Part shown: piece by piece, positions 1-8,548 of the stretch
How the letters are laid out: every line of letters begins with the position of its first letter
Position numbering within the stretch: position 1 is the stretch's first letter
Source: Thermoplasmatales archaeon UBA447
GTDB taxonomy: Archaea > Thermoplasmatota > Thermoplasmata > Thermoplasmatales > Thermoplasmataceae
DNA: 64,000 bases
Direction: 5' to 3'
Assembly: GCA_002503205.1 (NCBI GenBank)
Contig: DARE01000045.1
Coordinates: 1 to 64,000, forward strand
The notes under the pieces: model-generated
Database searches by the model: none
Told to the model about the DNA's origin: nothing
The model's input: the letters and a program-made list of their open reading frames with translations, nothing else
Made by a program: the position numbers and the translations under genes

Positions 1-1355
1 ACAATTCTTATCTGCTACTTTTGCCAGGATCCACGATACTACACGGTCCACTCCTCCTTTCGAAGAAGCTTCCGTCCATGCAGCACGCCCCCCTACCAGA
101 TCACCTTTCGGTGCTCGGAGGTCTCGGTAACTGACTTTAGCCCCTTCCATCTTCGGGACATGTAGCCTCGGTGAGTGAGCTGTTACGCACTCTTTAAAGG
201 ATGGCTGCTTCTAAGCCAACCTCCACACTGTCTTTGGCCACAAACCCCTTTAATTTGCACTTAGTCAGTTTTAGGGACCTTAACCCCCGTCTAGGATGTT
301 CCCTTCACGGGTACAGAGCTTATCCCTATACCCTAGCATCCGGCTTCTACGATCCCAACAAGTTCGGAGTTCGATAAGCTGGCGTAACCTTTCGGTTACT
401 AACCTGCTATTCGGTAGCTCTACCTCGCTGAGCATCTCTGCCGAAGTCTACCTGCGGGTAGTATCGGGGGGAACCCGCTATTGCCGGCCTAGATTAGCCT
501 TTAACCCCTACACCCAAGTCATCCAAACGATTTGCACATCAGAACTGGTTCGGTCCTCCACTCTACTTTCGTAGGGCTTCAACCTGCTCAGGCGTAGATC
601 GACCGGCTTCGGGTCTTCCACAAATGACTTACGCATTAATTACGCTATCCCTCCATTGCTGTGCGGATACTCGCTTTCGCTACGGCTACTCCTTAAAGGA
701 TTAACCTTGCCATCTGTCGAAACTCCCTGGCCCGTTCTTCAACACGGACAGCAAAACACCGGTCAATCATTTATTGATGATATCACCCCTTAAGTGCCTT
801 GCAAGTTTATCACTGTTTGGTTTCAGGTTCTTTTCACTACCCTTTCGGGTTGCTTTTCAGTTTTCCCTCACGGTACTTGTTCGCTATCGGACTTGGGAAG
901 TATTCAAGGTTGGATGTTAGTGCCACCCATATTCCCGCGCGAAATACGACGCACGGTACTCAGGAGACATTCCCTTGTAACCTTCTGAATTACTTCAACG
1001 GGGCTATCACCCGCTCAGGCTCAGCTTTCAATCTGATTAGAATTCTTCAGTTAGGCATTAGGGAAGTTCCATACTCCACATCTCTACCCCATTACTGGGA
1101 AGATTCGGTTTGCCTATAATTACCGCTTTCGATCGCCTTTACTAACGGTATCTCGATTGATTTCTTTTCCTCCAGGTACTAAGATGTTTCAATTCCCTGA
1201 GTTCCCTCTCCTTTCGGAGTGTCATGAGACAGGAAGTCCCATTCGGAAATCCTCGGATCTATGGCCCCATGCGCCTCCCCGAGGCTTATCGCAGCTTGGC
1301 ACGTCCTTCTTCGGCTCCCAAACCAAACCATCCCCCAAACAGTTTAGCAGTTGCA
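1..1355 (-). rRNA. 23S ribosomal RNA, 5' part (cut by window start)
   Basis: The minus strand reads as the first part of archaeal 23S rRNA. Near the 5' end it carries the conserved stretch GAAGGACGTGCCAAGCTGCG and further conserved large-subunit helices follow without a gap to position 1, where the gene leaves the window. The exact 5' end is uncertain by about 30 bases, because mature ends are made by processing; I place it near 1355. No 16S rRNA or tRNA lies upstream: a protein gene on the other strand begins about 200 bases away. This matches the unlinked rRNA genes known in Thermoplasma. Short open frames inside this stretch are not genes. Confidence 0.95.
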
Positions 1356-1476
1356 CAATCCACTTTACTGTAAGCAGAAATTTGGCTTCATAGGCAATTA
1401 TACCTCAACCCCTTCCCTTATGAGTTTAATCTCACGAGGTGCATCAAAAGTGCGTAGCGTTGGTATAGTTAAGCCC

Positions 1477-1484
1477 AATATAAG
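1477..1484 (-). promoter_or_regulatory. TATA box of the 23S rRNA promoter
   Basis: On the minus strand CTTATATT sits in the context AAAATGCTTATATTGGG, a good archaeal TATA box. Transcription would begin near 1455, leaving a pre-rRNA leader of roughly 100 bases before the mature 23S end. The divergent gene on the plus strand has its own TATA-like TTATATTT at about 1525-1532. Confidence 0.6.
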
Positions 1485-1556
1485 CATTTTGGTGGGCCCG
1501 GTAAAGAAACATATCTTGCGACAATTATATTTTTCATTGTCCATATCTATTTTTAT

Positions 1557-2111
1557 ATGAAGAAATTTTCCAGGGTACTCGGAATTGATGATGGCCCATT
1601 CAATAGAAAGCAAAACAATGACTGTTCATTAATTGGCATTATTTACAGGTTTGACGGCCTTATTGAAAAGATATTGATAAGGCGGATAACAGTTGATGGC
1701 CTTGATACGACAGAAGCCATCCTCTCCATGCTGAATGAATATGGTGGGCCTGTTGAGGCAGTTGTTTCTGAGGGCATTACATTTGGAGGATTCAATATCC
1801 CGGACCCATTAGTATTTATGGATAAGAATCTTCGTTACATTTCATACTCAACCAGAGCACCTGACATAAACTCAATGCATATGGCATTGAAAAAATACCA
1901 TCTGGAGGAGAATTTGAGGCACCTGAAGGAATATGAGAGCGTGGAAATTGAAACATTGAAAGGAAAATTCACTGCAAACCTGATAGGAATAGATAAAATT
2001 GACGCAAGAACTATTCTTCAGAAAACAATGTTAAATGGAAAAAAGTGTGAACCTGTAAGGGTTGCACATATGATAGGCAAAGCTTTAGGGAGTTACTCTC
2101 TGAACATATAG
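1557..2111 (+). CDS. DUF99 (UPF0215) family protein, endonuclease V-like fold
   Basis: This 184-residue protein matches the archaeal DUF99 family: it opens with RVLGIDDGPF, has TVDGLDTTEAI in the first third, GITFGGFNIPDP in the middle, and ends with the family's PVRVAHMIGKAL segment. DUF99 proteins are predicted to have an RNase H/endonuclease V-like fold, with acidic residues such as the paired Asp of GIDDG near the presumed active site. No activity is established. Length is normal for the family. A TATA-like TTATATTT lies 25-32 bases before the ATG, so the message is probably leaderless. The 3' end overlaps the convergent next gene by 19 bases. Confidence 0.85.
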   Translation: MKKFSRVLGIDDGPFNRKQNNDCSLIGIIYRFDGLIEKILIRRITVDGLDTTEAILSMLNEYGGPVEAVVSEGITFGGFNIPDPLVFMDKNLRYISYSTRAPDINSMHMALKKYHLEENLRHLKEYESVEIETLKGKFTANLIGIDKIDARTILQKTMLNGKKCEPVRVAHMIGKALGSYSLNI

Positions 2112-2443
2112 AAGTCCAGCTCCTCAACAGCCTTCTCTTTTTCTTTGTCCAGGTTCTTCACTATGTCTTCGAGTTTCTCGCCATCTGTGGGGATGTATTT
2201 CATCTTTCCCAGAGACATATGATATGATCCTGGGCAGAGAACGCCTTCCTTTACAACAATTGCGTCAGGTTTGAGGCTCAGGATGCCCTGCATGCACCTT
2301 TCTTTTCCACCATATGGCGATCCGAAACCTGGGTTCTCATATTCCTTTATCTGCTTTGTTTCATCGTCGATTATCATTATGGAGTTGCCATATTCAAGTG
2401 GCGTCACATAATTCTCTTCGTCAACAACTGCTGCTATTTTCAT
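2093..2443 (-). CDS. NifX/NifB-like small domain protein
   Basis: This 116-residue protein resembles the dinitrogenase iron-molybdenum cofactor-binding superfamily (NifX/NafY-like, COG1433). It begins MKIAAVVDEE, has a segment ending in SIMIIDDET, a gly-rich GGKERC turn and a DAIVVKEG strand, the order expected for this small alpha/beta ribonuclease H-like fold. Two cysteines (CMQG and LCPG) are present. No nif genes occur nearby, so nitrogen fixation is not implied; archaeal members outside nif clusters have no settled role and may bind metal clusters. The 3' end overlaps the convergent DUF99 gene by 19 bases. The family call is from motif order only. Confidence 0.6.
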   Translation of the reverse strand: MKIAAVVDEENYVTPLEYGNSIMIIDDETKQIKEYENPGFGSPYGGKERCMQGILSLKPDAIVVKEGVLCPGSYHMSLGKMKYIPTDGEKLEDIVKNLDKEKEKAVEELDFYMFRE

Positions 2444-2506
2444 AGCACCGTATTTCCAAACTGCTAATTTAAGTTAACGGTATATAAAAAAGATGCAAAG
2501 GGTTTA

Positions 2507-3523
2507 TTAATAGTACCCTTCGAAGGAGACATCGTAAGGAACTACATGAATTCCGCTTCCGTTTTCCACGTGCCCTATTTCTTTGAACTGCACCCTGTTC
2601 CTTAATAGATTTACGAAGTCCACCTTGCTTTCAGGGTCTATTACAACTGCATACCCTATCCCCATGTTGAAAATCTCATACATGTCCTTGTATGATAATT
2701 TCCCCATCTCCATCATCCGGACAAAGACGTTCTGGGGTTTAATCGGATCTTCAATGACGAACTTCATGTCCTTCATTCTGGAAAGATTTCTAAGGCCCCC
2801 ACCAGTTATGTTTGCCATCCCCTTTATAGGTATTATGCTTAGCGCATCCAGTACTTCCCTTACATATATTCTTGTGGGTTCAAGCAGGACATCAGCAGCT
2901 TTCTTGGACTCTCCGGGAAACTGAGAATTGAGATCAATTTCATTCTTTGTTATTATATCTCTCACAGTGGTGAAGCCATTAGAATGCAGCCCACTACTCT
3001 GGAATCCGAAAATAAGGTCCCCGTCCTTGATGGATTCACCCTTTACTATCTGAGATTTCTGCACAATTCCAAGCGAGGTGCCTGAAACATCTATGTGATT
3101 CATCAGGTCCGGGACTATTGAAGATTCGCCACCTACGATGGTAAGGTTGGACATCTGTGCTCCTACGTTGAAACCTGTTCCAAGCTGCCTGGCAATCTCC
3201 AGGTCAGGCTCCCTGAGTGCTATGTAATCGACAAATGCTATTGGCTCTGCCCCAACGGTTATGGCATCATTGACATTCATTGCAATGCAGTCTATCCCTA
3301 TGTTTTCGTATTTACCTGCCTGCTCCGCCAGAATCGTCTTCGTGCCCACGCCATCATTATTCAGGGAAACTGCAAAGTTTCCAAGATCGATTAAGCTTGT
3401 AAAGCCACCAAAAGATCCAATGGTTCTGAAATCATCCCTTTTGAACTTTAACTGTCTGATTAAAAAGCTTACAAATTCGCCCTGACCTTTTCTGTCGATA
3501 ACATTTGGGCTATCTTTTGGCAT
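2507..3523 (-). CDS. purM: phosphoribosylformylglycinamidine cyclo-ligase
   Basis: PurM (AIR synthetase) closes the imidazole ring of the purine precursor using ATP in step five of IMP synthesis, in the cytoplasm. The 338-residue protein has the family's NNDGVGTKT at residues 55-63 and MNVNDAITVGAEP at 82-94, then GGESS near 133-137 and a conserved FQSSGLHSNGFT around 175-185. These form the ATP and FGAM sites of the dimer. Length is normal. It stands as a single gene; no other purine gene is in the window. Confidence 0.93.
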   Translation of the reverse strand: MPKDSPNVIDRKGQGEFVSFLIRQLKFKRDDFRTIGSFGGFTSLIDLGNFAVSLNNDGVGTKTILAEQAGKYENIGIDCIAMNVNDAITVGAEPIAFVDYIALREPDLEIARQLGTGFNVGAQMSNLTIVGGESSIVPDLMNHIDVSGTSLGIVQKSQIVKGESIKDGDLIFGFQSSGLHSNGFTTVRDIITKNEIDLNSQFPGESKKAADVLLEPTRIYVREVLDALSIIPIKGMANITGGGLRNLSRMKDMKFVIEDPIKPQNVFVRMMEMGKLSYKDMYEIFNMGIGYAVVIDPESKVDFVNLLRNRVQFKEIGHVENGSGIHVVPYDVSFEGYY

Positions 3524-3658
3524 ATAGTGGTAATGCTCTCGTCTCTTAAATTTTTATCAGCGTATCTGTTTTTATGTTTTGCCATTGTCCTGGATGAAGA
3601 TGGGCTCCAATGAACCGAAATTACCAAGATGGATGGTGATTAGCGAGGATTATGGGAT

Positions 3659-3670
3659 AAATTATATAAC
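3659..3670 (+). promoter_or_regulatory. TATA box of the zinc ferredoxin gene
   Basis: AAATTATATAAC lies about 29-40 bases before the ferredoxin ATG at 3699. It would place the transcript start at or within a few bases of the start codon. Confidence 0.5.
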
Positions 3671-3698
3671 GATGAACCAATCACGATACAGTGATTAA

Positions 3699-4130
3699 AT
3701 GGTCAAAGTAGAGTCGCTGGATTACAAACCTAAGCCTATAGATGAGAACTTCCTGGAGGATGCGGAACACTACCCGGTCACTGGAAAGCACCATGACCAC
3801 GAAGTCAGAGCCGAAGGAGTCCAGAGGATGGATGCGGATGGAAAACCATACCCGACGAAACATGGTATACACGGTTCAAAGGTCGCCATAGACTGGGAGT
3901 CATGTGTTGCTGATGGAGCCTGCATGGATGTCTGCCCCGTAACTCTTTATGAATGGGAACTTAACCCGGGACAGATGGGTACAGGAAACGACAAGGACAT
4001 TTCTGGTGACAAGGACATGTATGCAAAATACAGAACTGACAAGTGCGATCCTGTAAGGGAAAGCGAGTGCATATTCTGTATGGCATGCGAAAGTGTCTGC
4101 CCAACAAGAGCCATTAAGATCACCCCGTAG
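3699..4130 (+). CDS. zinc-containing seven-iron ferredoxin
   Basis: This 143-residue ferredoxin carries electrons between oxoacid:ferredoxin oxidoreductases and later acceptors. Residues 69-80 read CVADGACMDVCP (Cys69, Cys75, Cys79) and residues 124-135 CIFCMACESVCP (Cys124, 127, 130, 134). The C-x5-C spacing of the first motif is that of thermoacidophile ferredoxins with one [3Fe-4S] and one [4Fe-4S] cluster. The long N-terminal extension is rich in His (31, 32, 34, 55, 58), which in the Sulfolobus and Thermoplasma proteins supplies the ligands of a structural zinc. An extra Cys116 lies just before the second motif. Confidence 0.92.
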   Translation: MVKVESLDYKPKPIDENFLEDAEHYPVTGKHHDHEVRAEGVQRMDADGKPYPTKHGIHGSKVAIDWESCVADGACMDVCPVTLYEWELNPGQMGTGNDKDISGDKDMYAKYRTDKCDPVRESECIFCMACESVCPTRAIKITP

Positions 4131-4134
4131 ACAC

Positions 4135-4155
4135 ACTTTTTTTAAAGAAAAAAAT
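4135..4155. terminator. bidirectional T-rich terminator
   Basis: Between the convergent ferredoxin and formate-THF ligase genes is a run of seven T followed shortly by a run of seven A. Each strand therefore reads a T-run right after its gene's stop codon, the usual archaeal termination signal. Confidence 0.55.
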
Positions 4156-4157
4156 TA

Positions 4158-5786
4158 TCAGAAGAGGTTTAAAATTCTTCCCTCTTCATCTACATCAACA
4201 TTTTCCGCCGCAGGATGCGCGGGCAATCCTGGCATTGTCATTATATCTCCAAGCATTGGAACAATGAATCCTGCCCCATTTGATATACGGACACTTTTCA
4301 CGGTAACTTTGAAATTCTTTGGCCATCCCAGCAGTTTTGGATTGTCTGAAATTGAATACTGAGTCTTTGCCATGCATACATGAAAACCATTGAGGCCTAG
4401 TGAATCTACCATCTGCAGATCCTTTAATGCCTGTTTAGTGAATATTACTTTGGAAGCCCCGTAAACTCTTGTGCATATCTTTTCAATCTTATCCTTCGGT
4501 GAATCATCCATCTCATAAGTCCGAATGATTTTTGGCTTATTCTCTAGAGCTTTCAAAAGCAAGTTTCCTACTTCCAGGCCACCCACTCCTCCTTTGCCAA
4601 ACACTTCGGATAGAGCGAAATTTATCCCTTCTTTTTTGAGGATCTCGGCTATCACCTCTATCTCTTTTTTTGTGTCGCTTGGAAATCTGTTCAGGGCAAC
4701 AACTGGCTCTATTCCGTATTTCTTGATTAAATTGACGTGCATTAGCAGATTTGCGGCCCCTTCCTTCAGTTTTTCCACATCCTCCTTTGAGGGATCCTTG
4801 GCCCCTCCATTCAGCTTCATGGATCGGATTGTTGCAACCATTAACACTGCATCTACCGGCAGATCACCAATCCTGGACACCATATCCAGAAATTTCTGCC
4901 CGCCAAGCTCTGAACCAAAACCTGCCTCGGTCAGGACAATATCTGCAATGGATAGTGCCATCCTGTCCGCTATAATACTGGAGGTCCCATGCGCAATGTT
5001 TCCGAAAGGACCCGTATGAATGAAAGCAGGCACACCTTCGGTTGTCTGGACAAGATTTGGCTTTATTGCATCCACGAGGAGTGCTGCCATTGCCCCATCT
5101 GCTTTGAGCTGCCTGCAGTAAACGGGTTTTCCCTCATAGTCGAGCGCCACTATTATTCTGCCAAGACGCTCCTTCAAATCCTTAACATCTGAGGAAAGCC
5201 CCAGAATTGCCATTATCTCTGATGCAGGGGTGATCACAAACCTGTCCCTTGCCATAACCCCTGTTGATGTGTCACCCGCTGCAACAATTATATCCCTGAG
5301 GGACCGATCATTCATATCAATGGCCCTTGGCCAGAGAATGTTTCTTGGATCAATGCGCAGGCTGTTTCCATGAAATATGTGGTTATTTATCATGGCGGAT
5401 AGAAGATTATGTGCCGCAGTTACTGCAGGAAAGTCTGAGGTGAACAGGAGATTTATGCGATCACTTGGTTCCACTTTCGATTTTCCTCCTCCAGTAGCGC
5501 CTCCCTTTACGCCGAAACAGGGGCCGAGAGAGGGTTCTCTGATCGCCACCATAACATTCTTGCCCATTCTCTTGAGGGCTTGCCCTATACCTATTGTTGT
5601 AGTTGTTTTTCCTTCTCCCTCTTTTGTGGGATTCATAGCAGTAACAAGGACAAGCTTTCCTTTCTTTCCTTCCTTGATGGCCCCCGGCAATACCTTTGCC
5701 ATGTGTTTGCCGTATCTCTCAATGTCTGATTCCTTGAGCCCAAGTCCAGAGGCTACCTCACCAATATCAAGAAGACCTGTAGACAT
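4158..5786 (-). CDS. fhs: formate--tetrahydrofolate ligase
   Basis: The enzyme joins formate to tetrahydrofolate with ATP to give 10-formyl-THF for one-carbon metabolism. The 542-residue protein is close to the usual length of about 555. It shows the nucleotide-binding loop PTKEGEGKTT at residues 53-62, then EPSLGPCFGVKGGATGGG and the substrate-pocket segments FGNIAHGTSS and FGSELGGQKF typical of the family. Its presence points to folate-type rather than only methanopterin-type C1 carriers. A TATA-like AATTATATTG lies about 25-35 bases upstream on the minus strand, so it has its own promoter. Confidence 0.95.
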   Translation of the reverse strand: MSTGLLDIGEVASGLGLKESDIERYGKHMAKVLPGAIKEGKKGKLVLVTAMNPTKEGEGKTTTTIGIGQALKRMGKNVMVAIREPSLGPCFGVKGGATGGGKSKVEPSDRINLLFTSDFPAVTAAHNLLSAMINNHIFHGNSLRIDPRNILWPRAIDMNDRSLRDIIVAAGDTSTGVMARDRFVITPASEIMAILGLSSDVKDLKERLGRIIVALDYEGKPVYCRQLKADGAMAALLVDAIKPNLVQTTEGVPAFIHTGPFGNIAHGTSSIIADRMALSIADIVLTEAGFGSELGGQKFLDMVSRIGDLPVDAVLMVATIRSMKLNGGAKDPSKEDVEKLKEGAANLLMHVNLIKKYGIEPVVALNRFPSDTKKEIEVIAEILKKEGINFALSEVFGKGGVGGLEVGNLLLKALENKPKIIRTYEMDDSPKDKIEKICTRVYGASKVIFTKQALKDLQMVDSLGLNGFHVCMAKTQYSISDNPKLLGWPKNFKVTVKSVRISNGAGFIVPMLGDIMTMPGLPAHPAAENVDVDEEGRILNLF

Positions 5787-5926
5787 AATATCCCACAGAT
5801 ATCAATATAATTTCAATAAGCTTTCCCTGCAACCCTAATTGGAAGCAGGACATTTAATACAGTCGGAAATGCTGAAGCAATTTTCAATCCCGTAAATGTT
5901 CATAATGTGGTATATCATCTCATTCC

Positions 5927-6547
5927 ATGGACACACCCAAAATTCAGGTCCAGAACCCTGGCCAGCGTTACATCAGGAACTGGATTATCTACTCAGCAGT
6001 TGATGAGCCTGAAGTTGACAGGAGCACATGGAAGTTAAATATATCTGGCCTTGTCACAGAGCCCAGGAGCTTTTCATATGAAGAACTTAAGAATATGGAC
6101 CAGTTGAAATATCAATGTGATTTCAATTGTGTGACAGCCTGGAGCATCAAGGATGTTCTCTGGGAAGGCCCCAGCCTAAGGGACGTCATTCTCTCAGCTA
6201 AGCCAAAGGATGAGGCTGACTGGGTGATGTTCAGGTGTGCAGAGGGTTATTCCACACCAGTGCCGCTTGAATATGCTATGACAGAAAATGCTGTTATTGC
6301 GCTCAGGATCAACGGAAATGAACTCAGCAGGAGCCAGGGATTTCCTGCAAGGCCATTTATGCCTGAACTTTATGGATGGAAAAGTGCAAAGTGGCTTACA
6401 GAAATAGAGCTTATCTCAGGCTATAAGGAGGGTTACTGGGAAAAATATGGATATCATGAAAGAGGGCTTGTTGAGAACAGTGAGAGATACACCGGTAATG
6501 CCTGGAAAAGGGTCAAAAAGACAGTAACGGCAATGTTGAAGGCCTGA
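5927..6547 (+). CDS. sulfite-oxidase-like molybdopterin protein (YuiH/MsrP type)
   Basis: This 206-residue protein is the catalytic Mo-cofactor domain of the sulfite oxidase superfamily, without a heme or dimerisation domain. Cys68 in CDFNCVTAWS is the expected molybdenum ligand. The segments FRCAEGYSTPVPLEYA and GFPARPFMPELYGWKSAKW match the pterin-binding regions of the small YuiH-like members. There is no signal peptide, so it probably works in the cytoplasm; the substrate is unknown. The Rieske gene starts 77 bases downstream on the same strand and is a possible electron partner. A TATA-like GGTATATC lies a little over 20 bases before the ATG. Confidence 0.82.
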   Translation: MDTPKIQVQNPGQRYIRNWIIYSAVDEPEVDRSTWKLNISGLVTEPRSFSYEELKNMDQLKYQCDFNCVTAWSIKDVLWEGPSLRDVILSAKPKDEADWVMFRCAEGYSTPVPLEYAMTENAVIALRINGNELSRSQGFPARPFMPELYGWKSAKWLTEIELISGYKEGYWEKYGYHERGLVENSERYTGNAWKRVKKTVTAMLKA

Positions 6548-6624
6548 AGAGGAACTAATTTAGACAACATATTAGACTTTGTTCCTAGAGAAAATTAAAA
6601 ACACCATGACGCAATCATTGTTCA

Positions 6625-6942
6625 ATGGCATGGTATAAGGTTTTCAAAGAAGGAGCGATAAAAGACGGGGATCTGTTTAAGGCAACAGTTGAAGGAAAGG
6701 AAGTTCTTGTAATGAAGGATGGGGGAAACTATTTCGCCACGTCCTGCTACTGTACCCATGAGGATTATGATCTCTCTGAGGGTTTCCTGGATGACCACCA
6801 GCTGATATGCCCAAACCATTTTGCAACCTTTAACCCCAAGGATGGCAGTGTTGTGAGCCCTCCTGAGGGTTCTGGAGACATTTCGCCCCTGAAATCATAC
6901 AAAACAAAGGTAGAAGATGGGCAGGTAATGGTTGAAGTCTGA
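6625..6942 (+). CDS. Rieske [2Fe-2S] ferredoxin
   Basis: This 105-residue protein is a soluble Rieske ferredoxin of the dioxygenase-ferredoxin type. The cluster ligands are Cys43 and His45 (CTH) and Cys62 and His65 (CPNH), with the usual 16-residue spacing. It has no membrane segment, so it is not a bc1 Rieske protein. It follows the molybdenum enzyme on the same strand but has its own TATA-like AAATTAAAAAC about 25-35 bases upstream. Its role as electron donor or acceptor for that enzyme is an inference from position. Confidence 0.88.
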   Translation: MAWYKVFKEGAIKDGDLFKATVEGKEVLVMKDGGNYFATSCYCTHEDYDLSEGFLDDHQLICPNHFATFNPKDGSVVSPPEGSGDISPLKSYKTKVEDGQVMVEV

Positions 6943-6949
6943 GCAGGTT

Positions 6950-6985
6950 TTTCTTCAACATTTTTTCCTTTGTAATTTTATTCAT
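6950..6985 (+). terminator. T-rich terminator after the Rieske gene
   Basis: Three T-runs of four to six bases follow the Rieske stop codon within 45 bases, with no clear hairpin. This is a typical archaeal T-tract terminator. Confidence 0.4.
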
Positions 6986-7066
6986 AAAATAATAACGATT
7001 ATGAAATAACATTCTGTTCTTATCAATTTATAGAAATATTTTTGTAGCATTAACATTTGTATTTTT

Positions 7067-8428
7067 ATGGATTCTGATGAAACGAAGATAAGGGAGGTTA
7101 TAGCTAGAGTGAACAGGATCCCAACCTGGTCCCTTCCATATTTCTATCTGGCAATAATCGGAATTGGCTATTTTTTCACATTCTATGATATCTCAGATAT
7201 AGGTTTTGCAATGCCTGCAATAGCGGTACAGTTCAATATAAGTTCAAGCAGTTTCATCTATCTGTTTCTTGCACTTTCAGTTGGTCTGATTGGGTACGCA
7301 ATAGGTTCCTATCTGATAGGTTCTCTGGCTGACATAACAGGGAGATACAGGTCTATGATACTGACCATGGGTTTGACAGCACTGGGATCTTTTGGAGATG
7401 CCCTTTCTGTCAATGTTGCGATGCTTACAGTTTTTCGATTCATAACTGGAATTGGCCTTGGTGCTGACCTGAATCTTGTTTCCAGCTATGTGAGCGAGTT
7501 TGCCCCTCCTAAGGTTAGAGGCAGAATAACAGTTTATACATTCCTTATAGGAATTCTCGGGCAGTCTGTTACGCCTTTCATTGCACTGCTCCTCATCCCT
7601 GCAAGCGATATTGGCCCTGGATGGAGATACCTGTTCGTTATAGGTGGAATAATCGCAGTAATAGCACTGGCTCTCAGGTTTGAGCTGCCCGAATCGCCGA
7701 GATGGCTTGTACAGAGAAAGAAAAACTACGCCCGGGCCGAAGAGGTATTGGAGAGAATGGAGAGAACCGCAAGAAAGAAAGTTGGGGAATTGCCAGAACC
7801 TGTTCCCTCCGAGGTGGAGATTTTCAAGGAACGCTTCCCCACTCTATATCTATTCAGGAAGCCGTATTCCATCAGACTGACAATTCTTGTAGTGATGTGG
7901 TTCTTCTGGTATATTGGCAACTACGCTTTTCTTGGGGATGCCGCCACGCTTATCCCACACTCATCTGTATCTTCATCCATAATATACCTAGCAGTGGGAG
8001 CCATAGGTTACCCCGTTGGAGCAGCCATAATGATTGCAACCGCTGACAAGTTTGAGAGGAAATTTGTTATACTTGCAGACACCATTGTCTGGTTCATAGG
8101 CATGTTCATCTTCTCCCTTGCCACAAGAGATGCACTTTTCGTTGGTGCCTTCCTTGTTTCAATGGCACTGGGAATGTACCTGCAGGTTGCTTACACATAC
8201 ACAGCAGAGAGCTATCCTACAAGGGCAAGAAGCTCCGGGTTCGCCCTCACTGACGGTATTGGGCATGGTGGCGGTGCACTTGGTGCAATACTTCTCCCCA
8301 TTCTGGTTACAACATACAGCTTTGGATTCGGCTTCAAATTCATTGCAGTAACCGGTCTTATTGCGGGACTCATTGCACTTCTGGGCCCTTCATCTTCGAG
8401 AAAATCACTGGAGGAGGTGTCCAGCTGA
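7067..8428 (+). CDS. MFS transporter, sugar/metabolite:proton symporter type
   Basis: This 453-residue membrane protein has about 12 hydrophobic segments. MFS signatures are visible: GSLADITGRYRSM after the second or third segment (the loop 2-3 motif), PESPRWLV after the sixth segment (sugar porter signature), and a central cytoplasmic loop at about residues 215-260. The last half has the AESYPTRARSSG segment. It resembles the archaeal metabolite:H+ symporters; the substrate cannot be read from sequence. It has its own promoter-like AT-rich stretch (about 7027-7045) and a T-rich terminator, so it is a single gene. Confidence 0.88.
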   Translation: MDSDETKIREVIARVNRIPTWSLPYFYLAIIGIGYFFTFYDISDIGFAMPAIAVQFNISSSSFIYLFLALSVGLIGYAIGSYLIGSLADITGRYRSMILTMGLTALGSFGDALSVNVAMLTVFRFITGIGLGADLNLVSSYVSEFAPPKVRGRITVYTFLIGILGQSVTPFIALLLIPASDIGPGWRYLFVIGGIIAVIALALRFELPESPRWLVQRKKNYARAEEVLERMERTARKKVGELPEPVPSEVEIFKERFPTLYLFRKPYSIRLTILVVMWFFWYIGNYAFLGDAATLIPHSSVSSSIIYLAVGAIGYPVGAAIMIATADKFERKFVILADTIVWFIGMFIFSLATRDALFVGAFLVSMALGMYLQVAYTYTAESYPTRARSSGFALTDGIGHGGGALGAILLPILVTTYSFGFGFKFIAVTGLIAGLIALLGPSSSRKSLEEVSS

Positions 8429-8431
8429 TAT

Positions 8432-8458
8432 CTTTTTCTTTACCTTTTTAACTTTTTA
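8432..8458 (+). terminator. T-rich terminator after the MFS gene
   Basis: Four runs of T (4 to 5 bases each) follow directly after the stop codon at 8428. Confidence 0.45.
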
Positions 8459-8548
8459 ACGGGAAATAAAATCCTCATCAATTTTTCATTTATATGATTT
8501 AGACTAAATGTATCGAATGATTCTACGTTTATGGGTAAAGAACTCACA

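Noticed and set aside
296..1393. Several open frames of 60 to 106 codons on the plus strand
   Set aside because: They lie antisense to the 23S rRNA gene, overlap one another and have no promoter or ribosome-binding pattern.
2093..2443. Nitrogen fixation role for the NifX-like protein
   Set aside because: No other nif gene occurs nearby; small NifX-like proteins are common in non-fixing archaea.
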